Shown here piece after piece: positions 43,667-53,052 of a stretch of 64,000 nt of DNA. Within the stretch, counting starts at the first letter, position 1. Every line of letters begins with the position of its first letter. The translations under genes and the position numbers were made by a program. Location of the stretch: assembly GCA_947500775.1 (NCBI GenBank), contig CANMTD010000004.1, forward strand, positions 292,309 through 356,308, in the 5' to 3' direction. This DNA is from an uncultured Paracoccaceae bacterium (GTDB taxonomy: Bacteria; Pseudomonadota; Alphaproteobacteria; Rhodobacterales; Rhodobacteraceae). The notes below the pieces were generated by a model. That model was not told the origin of the DNA. It did no database searches and was given only the letters and a program-made list of their open reading frames with translations.

Positions 43667-44278
43667 TCAGAGCAACCCGTAGTCCTTGGCGCGCTGAATG
43701 GCTTCGGCAGTGGTGCGCGACATGAGCCGCTGACGTGCAGACGTCAGCCGCGCCTTGAGCGCACTTTCCGAGATCCCCAGCTTTGCGGCAGCTGCCGCAT
43801 ATCTATCGCCATCCGCAATGCATTTTAGCGCTTCGATCTGAGCTTTAGTAAGCTTTTGCGGAGGCTCGGTAATATCGTGAAGCCGACGAACCAGTGCTTC
43901 CAGTTCCTCGATTTCAATGTCTTCGAATTCCCGATCTGCTCGTGCCACACTTGCAATGGTCCTGGAGCTGATTGGCCCACAGGAGATCGTCACGCCGTAC
44001 CTCAATCCATACCGTGCAGCTTCTTTGAAGATGCCGAACGGGTCCGGTATTTTTTTATTACTCCACCGGGTCGAGCCGGTGGTGCAAAACCCCCACGCGG
44101 TCATGGGATCGCGCAGGACGTAACCATTGTTAGTGTAGTGATCTGTCCAAGTTGGGTCATATGTCTGGAACGACATAAGTGGTGAGGTGAACCGTATATG
44201 GAGTCCAAGAAAATACCCCGCGGGTGCCATGTCACCCAACGTTCGAAGTTCCCGATCAAAGACTAGCTTATTGAACAT
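43667..44278 (-). CDS. luxR: LuxR-family autoinducer-binding transcriptional regulator
   Basis: A 203-residue regulator with an N-terminal AHL-binding domain (FQTYDPTWTDHYTNNGYVLRDP, containing the conserved Trp/Tyr/Asp pattern; described here by residues 37-58) and a C-terminal LuxR helix-turn-helix (LTKAQIEALKCIADGD, then AAAKLGISESALKARL). It is shorter than typical LuxR by about 30-40 N-terminal residues, as seen in several roseobacter members. ATG at 44278 has no Shine-Dalgarno and a promoter -10 only 5 bases away, so the message may be leaderless or a later Met (residue 17) may be used. Confidence 0.88.
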   Translation of the reverse strand: MFNKLVFDRELRTLGDMAPAGYFLGLHIRFTSPLMSFQTYDPTWTDHYTNNGYVLRDPMTAWGFCTTGSTRWSNKKIPDPFGIFKEAARYGLRYGVTISCGPISSRTIASVARADREFEDIEIEELEALVRRLHDITEPPQKLTKAQIEALKCIADGDRYAAAAAKLGISESALKARLTSARQRLMSRTTAEAIQRAKDYGLL

Positions 44279-44312
44279 GTCTTTTTAGACAAGTTGCAGA
44301 GAATTCAGTCAA
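44278..44312 (-). promoter_or_regulatory. luxR promoter with overlapping dyad
   Basis: On the minus strand TTGACT (44307-44312) and TCTAAA (44284-44289) are 17 bases apart. A dyad TGTCT-N4-AGACA at 44278-44291 covers the -10 element and touches the luxR ATG. The site would suit a repressor or LuxR itself. Confidence 0.5.
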
Positions 44313-44359
44313 CCTTAAATTGACCTTATCAATGCGACTGAACGGCATCGGGGCAGCAA

Positions 44360-44542
44360 GTGAAGCCAATACATCCAAGTCTCTTTACGCAGGTGATGCG
44401 TTTCCCTGACAATGTGCGGGCCGACATGCTCGAATTTCTCGGCGCCACACCGGTTGAAGATGCCCAGTTGAAGCAGATGATTAAAGAGGTTACTCAAAGA
44501 CTTGAACGATGTCCACGTACGGAAGAGCGTACCGTCGCGTAG
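44360..44542 (+). CDS. Possible small protein (60 aa)
   Basis: A GTG-started frame of 60 codons lies alone between luxR (divergent) and the rplQ terminator. The product contains an amphipathic stretch, DAQLKQMIKEVTQRLERCP. A TTGACC stands about 30 bases upstream, but no strong ribosome binding site is seen. I do not recognise a family. The terminator at 44556-44583 would serve it on the plus strand. It could be real or chance. Confidence 0.35.
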   Translation: MKPIHPSLFTQVMRFPDNVRADMLEFLGATPVEDAQLKQMIKEVTQRLERCPRTEERTVA

Positions 44543-44555
44543 TAAACAATACATG

Positions 44556-44583
44556 AAAAACCCCGCCAATTTGGCGGGGTTTT
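44556..44583. terminator. Bidirectional terminator after rplQ
   Basis: AAAAACCCCGCC and GGCGGGGTTTT flank a 5-base loop, giving a GC stem with A and T runs on the two sides. On the minus strand it ends the rpsM-rplQ transcript, 26 bases after rplQ. Confidence 0.9.
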
Positions 44584-44608
44584 CAGTTCCGGTATAACCC
44601 GTTTTTTC

Positions 44609-45025
44609 TTAGTCTTCTGATTCGGTTTCGGCCAGACGGGCACGATCTGCGGCGCCCTTTGCATCCTGGTCGCGATCAACGAATTCGATGATGGCCATGG
44701 GGGCCATGTCGCCATAGCGGAAGCCCGCTTTCAGCACACGGACATACCCGCCCTGACGGTCTTTGTAACGCGGACCCAGCACGTCGAACAGCTTTGCCAC
44801 ATAGGCGTCCTGCTTCAGTTTGCTGGCGGCCAGACGGCGCGCGTGCAGATCGCCACGTTTGCCCAGCGTGATCATCTTTTCGATGATCGGACGCAGTTCT
44901 TTTGCCTTGGGCAGGGTGGTTTTGATCTGTTCGTGTTCGATAAGCGAACCGGCCATGTTGGCGAACAGCGCTTTGCGGTGCTCGTGGGTACGGTTCAGGC
45001 GGCGATAGCCTTTTGCGTGACGCAT
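44609..45025 (-). CDS. rplQ: 50S ribosomal protein L17
   Basis: A 138-residue L17 with the invariant start [20 protein letters not shown] and [16 protein letters not shown]. An acidic C-terminal tail ([10 protein letters not shown]) extends beyond the bacterial core. It is last in the alpha operon, 145 bases behind rpoA, and is followed by a strong terminator. Confidence 0.97.
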   Translation of the reverse strand: MRHAKGYRRLNRTHEHRKALFANMAGSLIEHEQIKTTLPKAKELRPIIEKMITLGKRGDLHARRLAASKLKQDAYVAKLFDVLGPRYKDRQGGYVRVLKAGFRYGDMAPMAIIEFVDRDQDAKGAADRARLAETESED

Positions 45026-45170
45026 GTCATTCTCCTAGTGTCTTCTGTTTTGCTTTGTCCGGCGATCCCTGGTCCTGGGCCGCTCACCTTGGGGCTTATG
45101 CCCGATCGTTCCCCGCCTGTGCGGGCATTTGAAGGGGGCCATGTACGCCACGGCCCCCAATCTGTCAATC

Positions 45171-46187
45171 TTAGAACTGGTCTTCGAATTTCTTGGCCAG
45201 GTCTTCGATGTTTTCCGGCGGCCATTCCTCGACGTCCATGCCAAGGTGCAGACCCATGCCCGACAGCACTTCCTTGATTTCGTTCAAGGATTTGCGGCCG
45301 AAGTTCGGCGTGCGCAGCATTTCCGCTTCGGTTTTCTGGATCAGATCGCCGATGTATACGATGTTGTCGTTCTTCAGGCAGTTTGCCGAACGGACCGAAA
45401 GTTCCAGCTCGTCCACTTTCTTCAGCAGCAGCGGGTTGAATTCCAGACCATCGTCTTCGTCCTGACGAGTCGCGGCTTCGGGTTCATCGAAGTTCACGAA
45501 GATCGACAGTTGATCCTGCAGGATGCGGGCGGCATAGGCCACGGCGTCATCCGGCGAGATCGAGCCATCGGTTTCGATCTTCATCGTGACCTTGTCATAG
45601 TCCAGAACCTGACCTTCACGGGTCGGCTGCACGTCATAGGCCACCTTTTTGACCGGCGAATAGATCGCGTCGATCGGGATCAGGCCGATAGGCGCATCTT
45701 CGGGGCGGTTCTTGTCCGCCGCGACATAGCCTTTGCCGGTGTTGACGGTCAGTTCCATGAACAGATCGGCGCCTTCGTCAACGTGACAGATGACGTGATC
45801 CTTGTTCAGAATCTCGATCCCGGTCGTTTCAGAAATCTGACCAGCGGTCACAACCGCCGGGCCCTTCGCCGAAATCGACAGCCGCTTGGGGCCTTCGACT
45901 TCCATACGGATGGCAACGCCTTTCAGGTTCAGCACGACGTCGGTCACGTCTTCGCGGACACCCGCGATCGACGAAAACTCGTGCAAAACATTGTCGATCT
46001 GCACGCTGGTGATCGCGGCACCCTGCAGCGACGACATCAGAACGCGACGCAGCGCGTTGCCAAGCGTCAGGCCAAAGCCGCGCTCCAGCGGCTCGGCGAT
46101 GACGGTCGCCTGCCGTGCCGGTTCATTGCCGGGTTTCACCTCAAGCTGTGTCGGCTTGATCAGTTCCTGCCAGTTTTTATGGATCAT
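45171..46187 (-). CDS. rpoA: DNA-directed RNA polymerase subunit alpha
   Basis: A 338-residue RpoA. The N-terminal assembly domain has [21 protein letters not shown] and the C-terminal domain (about 250-320) has [21 protein letters not shown], which contacts UP elements and activators. (Quoted segments: [15 protein letters not shown] and [15 protein letters not shown].) It follows rpsK with a gap of 115 bases. Confidence 0.98.
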   Translation of the reverse strand: MIHKNWQELIKPTQLEVKPGNEPARQATVIAEPLERGFGLTLGNALRRVLMSSLQGAAITSVQIDNVLHEFSSIAGVREDVTDVVLNLKGVAIRMEVEGPKRLSISAKGPAVVTAGQISETTGIEILNKDHVICHVDEGADLFMELTVNTGKGYVAADKNRPEDAPIGLIPIDAIYSPVKKVAYDVQPTREGQVLDYDKVTMKIETDGSISPDDAVAYAARILQDQLSIFVNFDEPEAATRQDEDDGLEFNPLLLKKVDELELSVRSANCLKNDNIVYIGDLIQKTEAEMLRTPNFGRKSLNEIKEVLSGMGLHLGMDVEEWPPENIEDLAKKFEDQF

Positions 46188-46302
46188 GCGTGTCTCCTCA
46201 ATTCTTGTTTCCGGCCCATGTCCACAGTCGGAAACACCCGAGGTTCAAAATGACGGACTCGGCCCGTGCGAAAACACACGGCCCGAGCGGGGTATACTCA
46301 AA

Positions 46303-46692
46303 TCAGACGCGGCGGCGTTTGGGCGGGCGGCAACCGTTGTGCGCGATCGGGGTCACATCACGGATCGAGGTGATGTTGAAACCGACAGCTGCCAGCGCGC
46401 GCAGCGCACTTTCACGGCCCGAACCGGGGCCCTGCACTTCGACCTCCAGCGTTTTCACGCCGTGTTCCTGTGCCTTTTTGCCTGCGTCTTCAGCAGCCAT
46501 CTGAGCGGCATAGGGGGTCGATTTACGCGAGCCCTTGAACCCCATTGTACCAGCGGACGACCAAGAGATCGCGTTGCCCTGCACATCGGAGATCAGGATT
46601 TTGGTGTTGTTGAACGACGAGTTCACATGCGCCACGCCGGCTGCAATGTTTTTACGTTCCTTGCGCTTTGTGCGCGTCTTTTCACGTGCCAT
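46303..46692 (-). CDS. rpsK: 30S ribosomal protein S11
   Basis: A 129-residue S11 with [37 protein letters not shown] and the C-terminal [12 protein letters not shown]. It binds 16S rRNA in the platform with S7/S21. It lies 15 bases after rpsM. Confidence 0.98.
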   Translation of the reverse strand: MAREKTRTKRKERKNIAAGVAHVNSSFNNTKILISDVQGNAISWSSAGTMGFKGSRKSTPYAAQMAAEDAGKKAQEHGVKTLEVEVQGPGSGRESALRALAAVGFNITSIRDVTPIAHNGCRPPKRRRV

Positions 46693-46707
46693 AGGTCAGA
46701 CCTCCCC

Positions 46708-47076
46708 TTACTTCTTCTTGCCGGCGATGGCTTTTGCCGGGCCTTTGCGGGTGCGCGCATTGGTATGCGTGCGCTGACCGCGAACGGGCAGGTTGCGACG
46801 ATGGCGCAGGCCGCGATAGCAACCCAGATCCATCAGACGTTTGATGTTCATCTGAACTTCACGACGCAGGTCACCTTCGACGGTGAAGTTTGCGTCGATG
46901 TGTTCGCGGATGGCCAGAACTTCGGCATCCGACAGTTCGTTCACACGACGAGTCAGGTCGATGTTGACCGCCTCGCAGATTTTCTTTGCAACATCGTTGC
47001 CAATGCCGTGGATGTAAGTCAAAGCGATGGGGACGCGTTTCCCCGTCGGAATGTTAACGCCAGCGATACGTGCCAA
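46708..47076 (-). CDS. rpsM: 30S ribosomal protein S13
   Basis: A 122-residue S13 ([53 protein letters not shown]). The start codon is TTG at 47076: the homologous first residues ARIAGVNIP follow directly, GAGGAAAG lies upstream, and no ATG fits. The 57 bases of open frame above it are not part of S13. Confidence 0.96.
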   Translation of the reverse strand: MARIAGVNIPTGKRVPIALTYIHGIGNDVAKKICEAVNIDLTRRVNELSDAEVLAIREHIDANFTVEGDLRREVQMNIKRLMDLGCYRGLRHRRNLPVRGQRTHTNARTRKGPAKAIAGKKK

Positions 47077-47266
47077 GCTATCTTTCCTCTTCGTTGCGGT
47101 TCCGTAGCACCGGAACCTTTTTTCACAACGCAAGCCCGAAAGCGTGCTGCCTTCGGGCCCTTGCGGTTTGCCCTTTGATCAAAAGCCTTGACGCCCTTAA
47201 CCAACAAACGATTCTATATCGAGATGCAGTGCGTATGCCCTTTTCCGCAGTCCGTCAAGGGCCGTT

Positions 47267-47917
47267 TCACGCGTTGTCAAGTACCGATGCGATTGCCCCG
47301 GCGACCGCGTCAATATCGCCCAGCCCGTTCACCGAGTTCAACATACCCTTTGCATGGTAATATCCAACCAGAGGCGAGGTCTGCTTGTAATAGGCCAGCA
47401 GCCTTGTTTTCAGGCTTTCCTCATTGTCATCCGCGCGGCGTTTGAAATCCGTGCCACCGCAATTTGCGCATTTACCATCGGCCGGGATCGGTTTGGAAAT
47501 ATCGTTGTACACCTCGCCGCAGTCGCCGCAGGTGGACCGTGCTGTGATCCGGGCAACCAACGCGGTGTCATCCACCCGCATCTCGATCACCGCATCCAGG
47601 GTCTGCCCCAGTTCGGCCATCAGATCACTCAGCGCATCGGCCTGCGCCAGGGTCCGCGGGAACCCGTCAAAAATATATCCGCCGCCCTGCGTACCATCCG
47701 TCAACCGCTCGCGGATCAGGCCGATGACGATCTCGTCTGTCACCAGATCGCCGCGATCCATCACCTCGGCCACACGCTTGCCCATGTCGGTACCAGAGGT
47801 ACGCGCCGCGCGCAGCATGTCACCGGTCGACAGTTGCACCATCCCCCTTTCGTCCACCAACTTGTGAGCCTGGGTTCCTTTGCCTGCCCCCGGAGGGCCG
47901 AGAAGAATGATGTTCAT
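47267..47917 (-). CDS. adk: Adenylate kinase, zinc-LID type
   Basis: A 216-residue adenylate kinase with P-loop [28 protein letters not shown] and a LID domain bearing four Cys in CGDCG...CANCG (about residues 126-152), which should bind zinc. It overlaps secY by 4 bases and is part of the same transcript. A gap of 190 bases separates it from rpsM. Confidence 0.97.
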   Translation of the reverse strand: MNIILLGPPGAGKGTQAHKLVDERGMVQLSTGDMLRAARTSGTDMGKRVAEVMDRGDLVTDEIVIGLIRERLTDGTQGGGYIFDGFPRTLAQADALSDLMAELGQTLDAVIEMRVDDTALVARITARSTCGDCGEVYNDISKPIPADGKCANCGGTDFKRRADDNEESLKTRLLAYYKQTSPLVGYYHAKGMLNSVNGLGDIDAVAGAIASVLDNA

Positions 47918-49269
47918 CGACGCGCTGTCCCTTTCTTACCGCGGCGTTTGCCCCGCAGCTGAGATTTTTCGATCAGCCCTTCGTACTGATGGGCCAGCAG
48001 ATGCGACTGCACCTGATTGATCGTGTCCATTGTCACCGACACGACAATCAGAACCGATGTCCCGCCGAAGTAGAACGGGATCTGCAGTTGCGACCGCAAA
48101 ATCTCGGGCATCAGACAGACCAGCGCCAGATAGGCCGACCCCAGAACCAGAACGCGGGTGACCACATAGTCAAGGTATTCCGCCGTCCGCTTGCCCGGAC
48201 GAATACCGGGAACAAAGCCGTTCTGGTTTTTCAGGTTGTCGGCCACATCATCGGTCTTGAACGACACGTTGTAGGTATAGAAATACGTGAAGAACACGAT
48301 CATCGACGTGAAGAACAACAGATACAGCGGCTGCCCCGGCCCGAAATAGGCCAGCAACACCGACATGACCGGCCCGGTCTGCGAGCCCGAGAATGTGCTG
48401 ATCGTGGTCGGCAGCAACAACAGCGACGAGGCAAAGATCGCCGGGATAACGCCCGCCGGGTTTACCTTGACCGGCAGATGGCTGGACTGACCGTCATAGA
48501 CCTTCATCCCGACCTGACGGCGCGGGTATTGGATATGAATCTTGCGCAGCGCGCGTTCCATGAACACCACAAAGGCGATCGTGGCGACGACCATCAGCAT
48601 CACCCCGACGATCACCACCGGGCTGATCGCACCGCTGCGGCCCGAGGCAAAGAACTGCGCCAGTGCGGCGGGCAATTCGGCGACGATGCCAACAAAGATG
48701 ATCAGCGAAATACCGTTACCGACACCGCGCGCAGTGATCTGTTCGCCCAGCCACATCAGGAACATAGTGCCCCCGACCAGCGTGATCACCGTGGCCGCAC
48801 GGAAGAACCAGCCCGGATCGGCCGCCAGACCGCCGGTTTCCAGGCTGACCGCCAGACCGTAAGCTTGGAAGGTTGCCAGAAACACCGTGCCATAGCGGGT
48901 GTATTGGGTGATTTTCTTGCGGCCCTGTTCGCCCTCTTTCTTCAACTGCTCCAGCTGCGGCACCATGGCCGTCAGAAGCTGAATGATGATCGAGGCCGAA
49001 ATGTAAGGCATGATCCCAAGGGCAAAGATACCCATACGGCCCAGGGCGCCGCCGGTGAACATCTGCAAAATGCCGCCCAAGCCTGCGGCTGCATCTTCCA
49101 TGAACCGGCGCAGTTCAACGCCATCGATACCCGGAACCGGGATATAGGTGCCCAGTCGGTAAACGATCAAAAGGCCGATGGTAAAGAAAATACGCTGCCG
49201 CAGCTCGGTCGCTTTACCAAAAGCGCCCCAGCTCATGTTTGCGGCCATTTGCTCTGCTGCTGATGCCAT
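47914..49269 (-). CDS. secY: Protein translocase subunit SecY
   Basis: A 451-residue ten-span channel protein. Family marks include [47 protein letters not shown] and [20 protein letters not shown]. It forms the SecYEG translocon and lies between rplO and adk as in most bacteria. Confidence 0.98.
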   Translation of the reverse strand: MASAAEQMAANMSWGAFGKATELRQRIFFTIGLLIVYRLGTYIPVPGIDGVELRRFMEDAAAGLGGILQMFTGGALGRMGIFALGIMPYISASIIIQLLTAMVPQLEQLKKEGEQGRKKITQYTRYGTVFLATFQAYGLAVSLETGGLAADPGWFFRAATVITLVGGTMFLMWLGEQITARGVGNGISLIIFVGIVAELPAALAQFFASGRSGAISPVVIVGVMLMVVATIAFVVFMERALRKIHIQYPRRQVGMKVYDGQSSHLPVKVNPAGVIPAIFASSLLLLPTTISTFSGSQTGPVMSVLLAYFGPGQPLYLLFFTSMIVFFTYFYTYNVSFKTDDVADNLKNQNGFVPGIRPGKRTAEYLDYVVTRVLVLGSAYLALVCLMPEILRSQLQIPFYFGGTSVLIVVSVTMDTINQVQSHLLAHQYEGLIEKSQLRGKRRGKKGTARR

Positions 49270-49372
49270 GCCCTGTCTCTTTCATCACAGCGCCGCCAGA
49301 ACCGTTCTCCGGTCAGGCGGCGCTTGGAAAACTATTAGGGATGTAAGCGGCGAACGCGCCGCCCACAACCTC

Positions 49373-49849
49373 TTATTCGGCGGCGGCGTCCTGAGCGGCT
49401 ACGGTCAGCGACCCGCCCGCATTTGCCACAGCTTCGATCGCCGATTTGGAGGCGCCGGTCACGTTCAGGTCAACCTTGGACTTGAACTCACCCTTTGCCA
49501 GAACCCGGATACCGTCCAGTTTGCGACGGACCAGACCGCTGGCAATCAGCGCGTCTTCGGTGATCGCCGCCTTGGCGTCGATCTTGCCCTCGTCGATGAA
49601 TTTCTGGATAAGCCCCAGATTCACAACGGCAAATTTCTTGCGGTTCGGCTTGTTAAAGCCACGTTTCGGCAGGCGTTGGTACAGCGGCATCTGGCCGCCT
49701 TCGTAGCCTTTGATCGCCACACCCGAACGTGATTTCTGCCCCTTGATACCACGGCCACCGGTCTTACCAGTGCCCGAACCGGCACCACGGCCAATACGTT
49801 TGCGGGGTTTTGTTGCACCTTCGTTGTCGTGCAGTTCATGCAGTTTCAT
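49373..49849 (-). CDS. rplO: 50S ribosomal protein L15
   Basis: A 158-residue L15 starting [20 protein letters not shown] with the Gly-rich [23 protein letters not shown] at 49849 is the conserved start, with GGAGAAGCG just upstream; the frame above is not conserved. It is normally preceded by rpmD, but here 2 kb of other genes intervene and a promoter-like sequence stands about 95 bases upstream. Confidence 0.97.
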   Translation of the reverse strand: MKLHELHDNEGATKPRKRIGRGAGSGTGKTGGRGIKGQKSRSGVAIKGYEGGQMPLYQRLPKRGFNKPNRKKFAVVNLGLIQKFIDEGKIDAKAAITEDALIASGLVRRKLDGIRVLAKGEFKSKVDLNVTGASKSAIEAVANAGGSLTVAAQDAAAE

Positions 49850-49944
49850 ATCGCTTCTCCTAAGCCGGATGTGACCCTCGAAGCGTAATGGGTCAACCAC
49901 GGCATTTTTTGATTTTGATTCTGGGTCCGAAAGACCACCGGAGG

Positions 49945-49973
49945 GCTATACAGCTTTGGCTGCAAGCTGGCAA
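49945..49973 (-). promoter_or_regulatory. Putative promoter for rplO-secY-adk-rpsM-rpsK-rpoA-rplQ
   Basis: On the minus strand TTGCCA (49968-49973) and TATAGC (49945-49950) are 17 bases apart. It lies inside the insert that separates rplO from rpmD and would replace the lost read-through from the spc operon. Confidence 0.5.
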
Positions 49974-50070
49974 GAGCTGCGCCGGGCGTCAGGGTTCTTT
50001 GACGTTTTTCTTAAAGAACTTAAAGGCAACCGCCCCTGATCTTTAAAGACTTGCAAGGCCGTGTGCGGCC

Positions 50071-50214
50071 TTATTTATCGGCTGTTTCGCGCAGGTATTC
50101 GGTCCAGTTGCAGACGGGGCCACGCGACCACGCCGCCCGAAGCCGGGCCGCCTGTGCGCGAAGGGTGATATTGGCCGCCCAGAACAGGCTGGCCGATTGA
50201 GTTACGAGTTCCAT
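50071..50214 (-). CDS. Possible small protein (47 aa)
   Basis: A 47-codon frame with ATG at 50214 and AGGAA eight bases upstream. The product MELVTQSASLFWAANITLRA and onward is helical with Arg/Ala-rich middle, like many short roseobacter proteins of unknown function (some resemble DUF1127-type peptides). It lies divergent to the sulfotransferase gene within the rplO/rpmD insert. I cannot assign a role. Confidence 0.45.
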   Translation of the reverse strand: MELVTQSASLFWAANITLRAQAARLRAAWSRGPVCNWTEYLRETADK

Positions 50215-50435
50215 AGAAAGGGTTCCTGGTGAGTGTGTTTTTATTCCAGACGCCGCCCTACACCCGGACGACATGCCACACCACTGCCGTTTCGAGATAG
50301 CCGCGATGCGCCTGATGCAGGGGTCGTCAGGGGCCGCCCGCAACCGAGGTTAGGCCAGCCCGCCAATATGCGTTAACCTTTCCCACAACGCCCGGATTTC
50401 GGCGGACAGCGCGGTTTTCTCACAAAGGATTGAAC

Positions 50436-51053
50436 ATGGCACTTTCGGTAATTGGCGCGGGGTTTGGCCGGACGGGGACCGAATCCCTGAAACAGGCATT
50501 GGAGATTCTGGGGCATGGCCCCTGCTATCATATGTACGAGGTGCTGCCGCACCCCGAACGGGTGGCGATGTGGCGCAGGGCGATGGATGGCTCCCTGCCC
50601 GATTGGGACGTGGCCTTTGCCGGTTACGGGGCAACGGTCGACTGGCCCGGCGCGTATTTCTGGCGCGCGCTGAGCGACCGTTACCCCAAGGCCAGAATCA
50701 TCCTGTCGGTGCGCGATCCCGAGGCCTGGTACCGCAGCATGAACAGGACCATCCTGCCGCTCCTGCGCAACAGCCCGGACGCAGACATGATCGGCGCGCG
50801 GTTGGGGAAAAAGGTGTTCAACGGGCGGCTGGACGACAAGGACCACATCATCGCGACCTTTCAGGCCCACATTGAGGCGGTTCAGGCGGCGTTTTCAGAC
50901 GACCGGCTGCTGACCTATGAGGTGGGATCGGGGTGGACCCCGCTGTGCGATTTCCTAGGATGCGTCGTACCAGACCAACCCTATCCCCACAGCAACAACG
51001 CGGATGATTTCGCCGTAAAGATCGGACGGGTGACGGATAAGCCGGGCGGGTAA
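50436..51053 (+). CDS. Sulfotransferase-domain protein
   Basis: A 205-residue protein with the PAPS 5'-phosphosulfate loop GAGFGRTGTESLKQALEILG near the N-terminus and the 3'-phosphate motif PKARIILSVRDPEAWYRSM at about residues 80-100. It resembles the small sulfotransferase family of marine alphaproteobacteria. Its acceptor is unknown. ATG at 50436 follows AAAGGA with 6 bases between. It runs against the ribosomal operon and is followed by a palindromic repeat. Confidence 0.85.
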   Translation: MALSVIGAGFGRTGTESLKQALEILGHGPCYHMYEVLPHPERVAMWRRAMDGSLPDWDVAFAGYGATVDWPGAYFWRALSDRYPKARIILSVRDPEAWYRSMNRTILPLLRNSPDADMIGARLGKKVFNGRLDDKDHIIATFQAHIEAVQAAFSDDRLLTYEVGSGWTPLCDFLGCVVPDQPYPHSNNADDFAVKIGRVTDKPGG

Positions 51054-51073
51054 AGGGTGCCGATCAAAGGGCG

Positions 51074-51116
51074 GCGCCCGAACCGAGGGGTGGGCGAGAA
51101 GCGCCCGCCCCGTGGG
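51074..51116. repeat. REP-like palindromic repeat, copy 1 (partial)
   Basis: This 43-base stretch differs in two positions from 57615-57657. It contains the inner inverted repeat GGGGTGGGCG / CGCCCGCCCC but lacks the right outer arm found in copy 2. It lies between convergent genes (sulfotransferase and SidA-like). Confidence 0.85.
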
Positions 51117-51155
51117 TCAGCGTAAAATGGTATAGCGACAGACGAAGTACGTTGA

Positions 51156-51728
51156 CTAAATCCCAGCGTGCAACACGCCAAGGCGCCCGGGGTGTTGCGC
51201 CTTTGGATTTTCACGCCATTGGAACTCTACCTCGACCGGAATTTGCCATTTGTTTGCCAGCCTGGAGATCTCCCTCCAAGCATCTGGCGCGGATTGCCCC
51301 TGAATAGAAAGGCCAACCTCGGGTTGGTACTTATAACCGTGTTCTTCGTACTGGTCTGATCTTGCATTAATTTGAAGGTCTCTAACGAGAGCCTCAGCGT
51401 TCAATCCGGTCTTTAAAACAGCCCCGATTGTCTTTGTCAGGACCGTCCCCCATTTCGGGTTTGGAACTGGAATACCATCGACTTTTGCAGTCAGAACTTT
51501 CGTAAAACTAAGACCTGGTGTTTTTTTGAAGGTCATTGGAGCGCCTGCGGCAGGGAGTTCGCCACCCACATGCGCTTCAGCACTGGCCCCTTGCACCAAG
51601 CCAAGGTCGTCCATGCTCCTTGAGATTATTTCTTCAATCGTTGCCCCTGGGGTCTTTGTTTCAAGCCACTTCGAAAGAAGCTTGAGATCCATGAAGGCTG
51701 CATCGCTAACTCTGACAACCGGCATCAT
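51156..51728 (-). CDS. SidA-like protein with N-terminal ribbon-helix-like segment
   Basis: A 190-residue protein. Residues 1-44 (MPVVRVSDAAFMDLKLLSKW, then TPGATIEEIISRSMDDLGL) resemble a DNA-binding ribbon-helix-helix or SeqA-N-like segment. The C-terminal 110 residues (LTAKVDGIPVPNPKWGTVL, GYKYQPEVGLSIQGQSAPDA, VEVEFQWRENPKAQHPGRLG) follow the pattern of proteins annotated as T4SS effector SidA family. Base composition is A+T-richer than the ribosomal genes, suggesting transfer. GGAG precedes ATG 51728. Two operator-like repeats flank its promoter. The function is unknown; a defence, toxin-antitoxin-like or mobile-element role is possible. Confidence 0.6.
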   Translation of the reverse strand: MMPVVRVSDAAFMDLKLLSKWLETKTPGATIEEIISRSMDDLGLVQGASAEAHVGGELPAAGAPMTFKKTPGLSFTKVLTAKVDGIPVPNPKWGTVLTKTIGAVLKTGLNAEALVRDLQINARSDQYEEHGYKYQPEVGLSIQGQSAPDAWREISRLANKWQIPVEVEFQWRENPKAQHPGRLGVLHAGI

Positions 51729-51738
51729 TTGGCGCTCC

Positions 51739-51805
51739 AATAAATTATGTTACATATTTCATATAATCACCGGCGAGCCGGAGTCAATAAAATATGTTAC
51801 ATATA
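51739..51805 (-). promoter_or_regulatory. Promoter and twin operator-like repeats of the SidA-like gene
   Basis: CAATAAATTATGTTACATAT (51739-51758) and CAATAAAATATGTTACATAT (51786-51805) differ in one base. Each contains the palindrome TATGTTACATA. Between and under them lie TTGACT (51782-51787) and TATATG (51760-51765) on the minus strand, so a bound regulator would cover the promoter. The N-terminal segment of the gene product is a candidate. Confidence 0.6.
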
Positions 51806-51818
51806 TCTACGCGTGAAT

Positions 51819-51855
51819 AAAAAAACGCCCCGAAGTTTCCCTCGGGGCGTTTTTT
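51819..51855. terminator. Bidirectional terminator after rpmD
   Basis: ACGCCCCGA and TCGGGGCGT pair around an 8-base loop with A- and T-runs of 6-7 bases on both sides. On the minus strand it would end transcription 33 bases behind rpmD and so separates the spc genes from rplO. Confidence 0.9.
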
Positions 51856-51887
51856 GCAATCCGTAGCGCGGGTTGCCCCGCCGCGCG

Positions 51888-52076
51888 TTAGCCGCGCTCT
51901 TCTACGATTTCTACCAGATGCGGGATCTTGTTGATCATGCCGCGAACCGAAGGCGTGTCTTCCAGCTCGCTGGTGCGGTGCATCTTGTTCAGGCCCAGGC
52001 CGATCAGCGTCTGACGCTGGATGGCGGGGCGGCGGATCGGGGAACCGATCTGCTTGACGACGATGGTCTTTGCCAT
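51888..52076 (-). CDS. rpmD: 50S ribosomal protein L30
   Basis: A 62-residue L30 ([40 protein letters not shown]). Here it ends a transcript instead of leading into rplO. It is 13 bases after rpsE. Confidence 0.97.
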   Translation of the reverse strand: MAKTIVVKQIGSPIRRPAIQRQTLIGLGLNKMHRTSELEDTPSVRGMINKIPHLVEIVEERG

Positions 52077-52089
52077 GTGTCCCTACTCC

Positions 52090-52671
52090 TTACGCGTCAA
52101 CCGGTGCTTCGGCGGGTGCCTCGGCGACGGTTTCAGGCTTTTTCAGAATATCGGCAACTTTTTTGCCGCGACGCTGAGCCACGTTCCGGGGCGAGCTTTC
52201 CTTACGCAGACCGTCCAGTGTGGCGCGGATCATGTTGTAAGGGTTCTGCGACCCGATGGATTTCGAAACCACGTCCTTGATGCCCAGCATCTCGAACACG
52301 GCACGCATCGGACCACCGGCGATGATACCGGTCCCTTCAGGCGCTGTGCGCATGACGACCTTACCGGCGCCATGACGACCTTCCATGTCGTGATGCAATG
52401 TGCGGCCTTCGCGCAGCGGCACACGGATCATCTGACGCTTGGCTTGTTCGGTGGCTTTGCGAATGGCCTCGGGGACCTCTTTCGCTTTACCTTTGCCAAA
52501 GCCGACACGGCCTTTTTGATCGCCGACAACCACAAGTGCGGCAAAGCCAAAACGCTTACCACCCTTTACGGTTTTCGACACACGGTTGATCGCCACGAGA
52601 CGATCGGCGAATTCCGGGGTCTCTTCGCGCTCATTGCGGCGACCACCCCGACGATTTTCACGTTCTGCCAT
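52090..52671 (-). CDS. rpsE: 30S ribosomal protein S5
   Basis: A 193-residue S5 with [40 protein letters not shown] and a C-terminal extension rich in Pro, Ala and Glu after about residue 170. It lies 11 bases after rplR. Confidence 0.98.
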   Translation of the reverse strand: MAERENRRGGRRNEREETPEFADRLVAINRVSKTVKGGKRFGFAALVVVGDQKGRVGFGKGKAKEVPEAIRKATEQAKRQMIRVPLREGRTLHHDMEGRHGAGKVVMRTAPEGTGIIAGGPMRAVFEMLGIKDVVSKSIGSQNPYNMIRATLDGLRKESSPRNVAQRRGKKVADILKKPETVAEAPAEAPVDA

Positions 52672-52682
52672 CTATCGTCTCC

Positions 52683-53042
52683 TTAGAACTTCAGGCCGCC
52701 TTCACGGGCAGCGTCGGCCAGGGCCTTGACTTTACCGTGAAAGAGGAAGCCACCGCGATCGAAGTAACATTCTTCGACCCCGGCCTTCTTGGCGCGTTCG
52801 GCGATTGCCGCACCCACCTTGGCCGCTGCTTCGACGTTGTTCTTGCCGTTCACGCCCAGATCCTTCTCAAGCGAAGAAGCCGAGGCGAGGGTGACGCCAT
52901 TCACATCGTCGATCAGCTGCACGCTGATGTTTTTGTTCGAGCGGTGAACCGACAGGCGGGCGCGCCCGTCTGCCAATTTCCGCAATTTGTTCCGAACGCG
53001 CATACGGCGCTTCAGAAACAGGTCTCTTTTGCTGTTTGCCAT
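52683..53042 (-). CDS. rplR: 50S ribosomal protein L18
   Basis: A 119-residue L18: [59 protein letters not shown] at 53042 is the conserved start MANSKRDLF; the longer open frame overlaps the rplF end and is not coding. It binds 5S rRNA. Confidence 0.97.
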   Translation of the reverse strand: MANSKRDLFLKRRMRVRNKLRKLADGRARLSVHRSNKNISVQLIDDVNGVTLASASSLEKDLGVNGKNNVEAAAKVGAAIAERAKKAGVEECYFDRGGFLFHGKVKALADAAREGGLKF

Positions 53043-53052
53043 AGCTGCGTCC

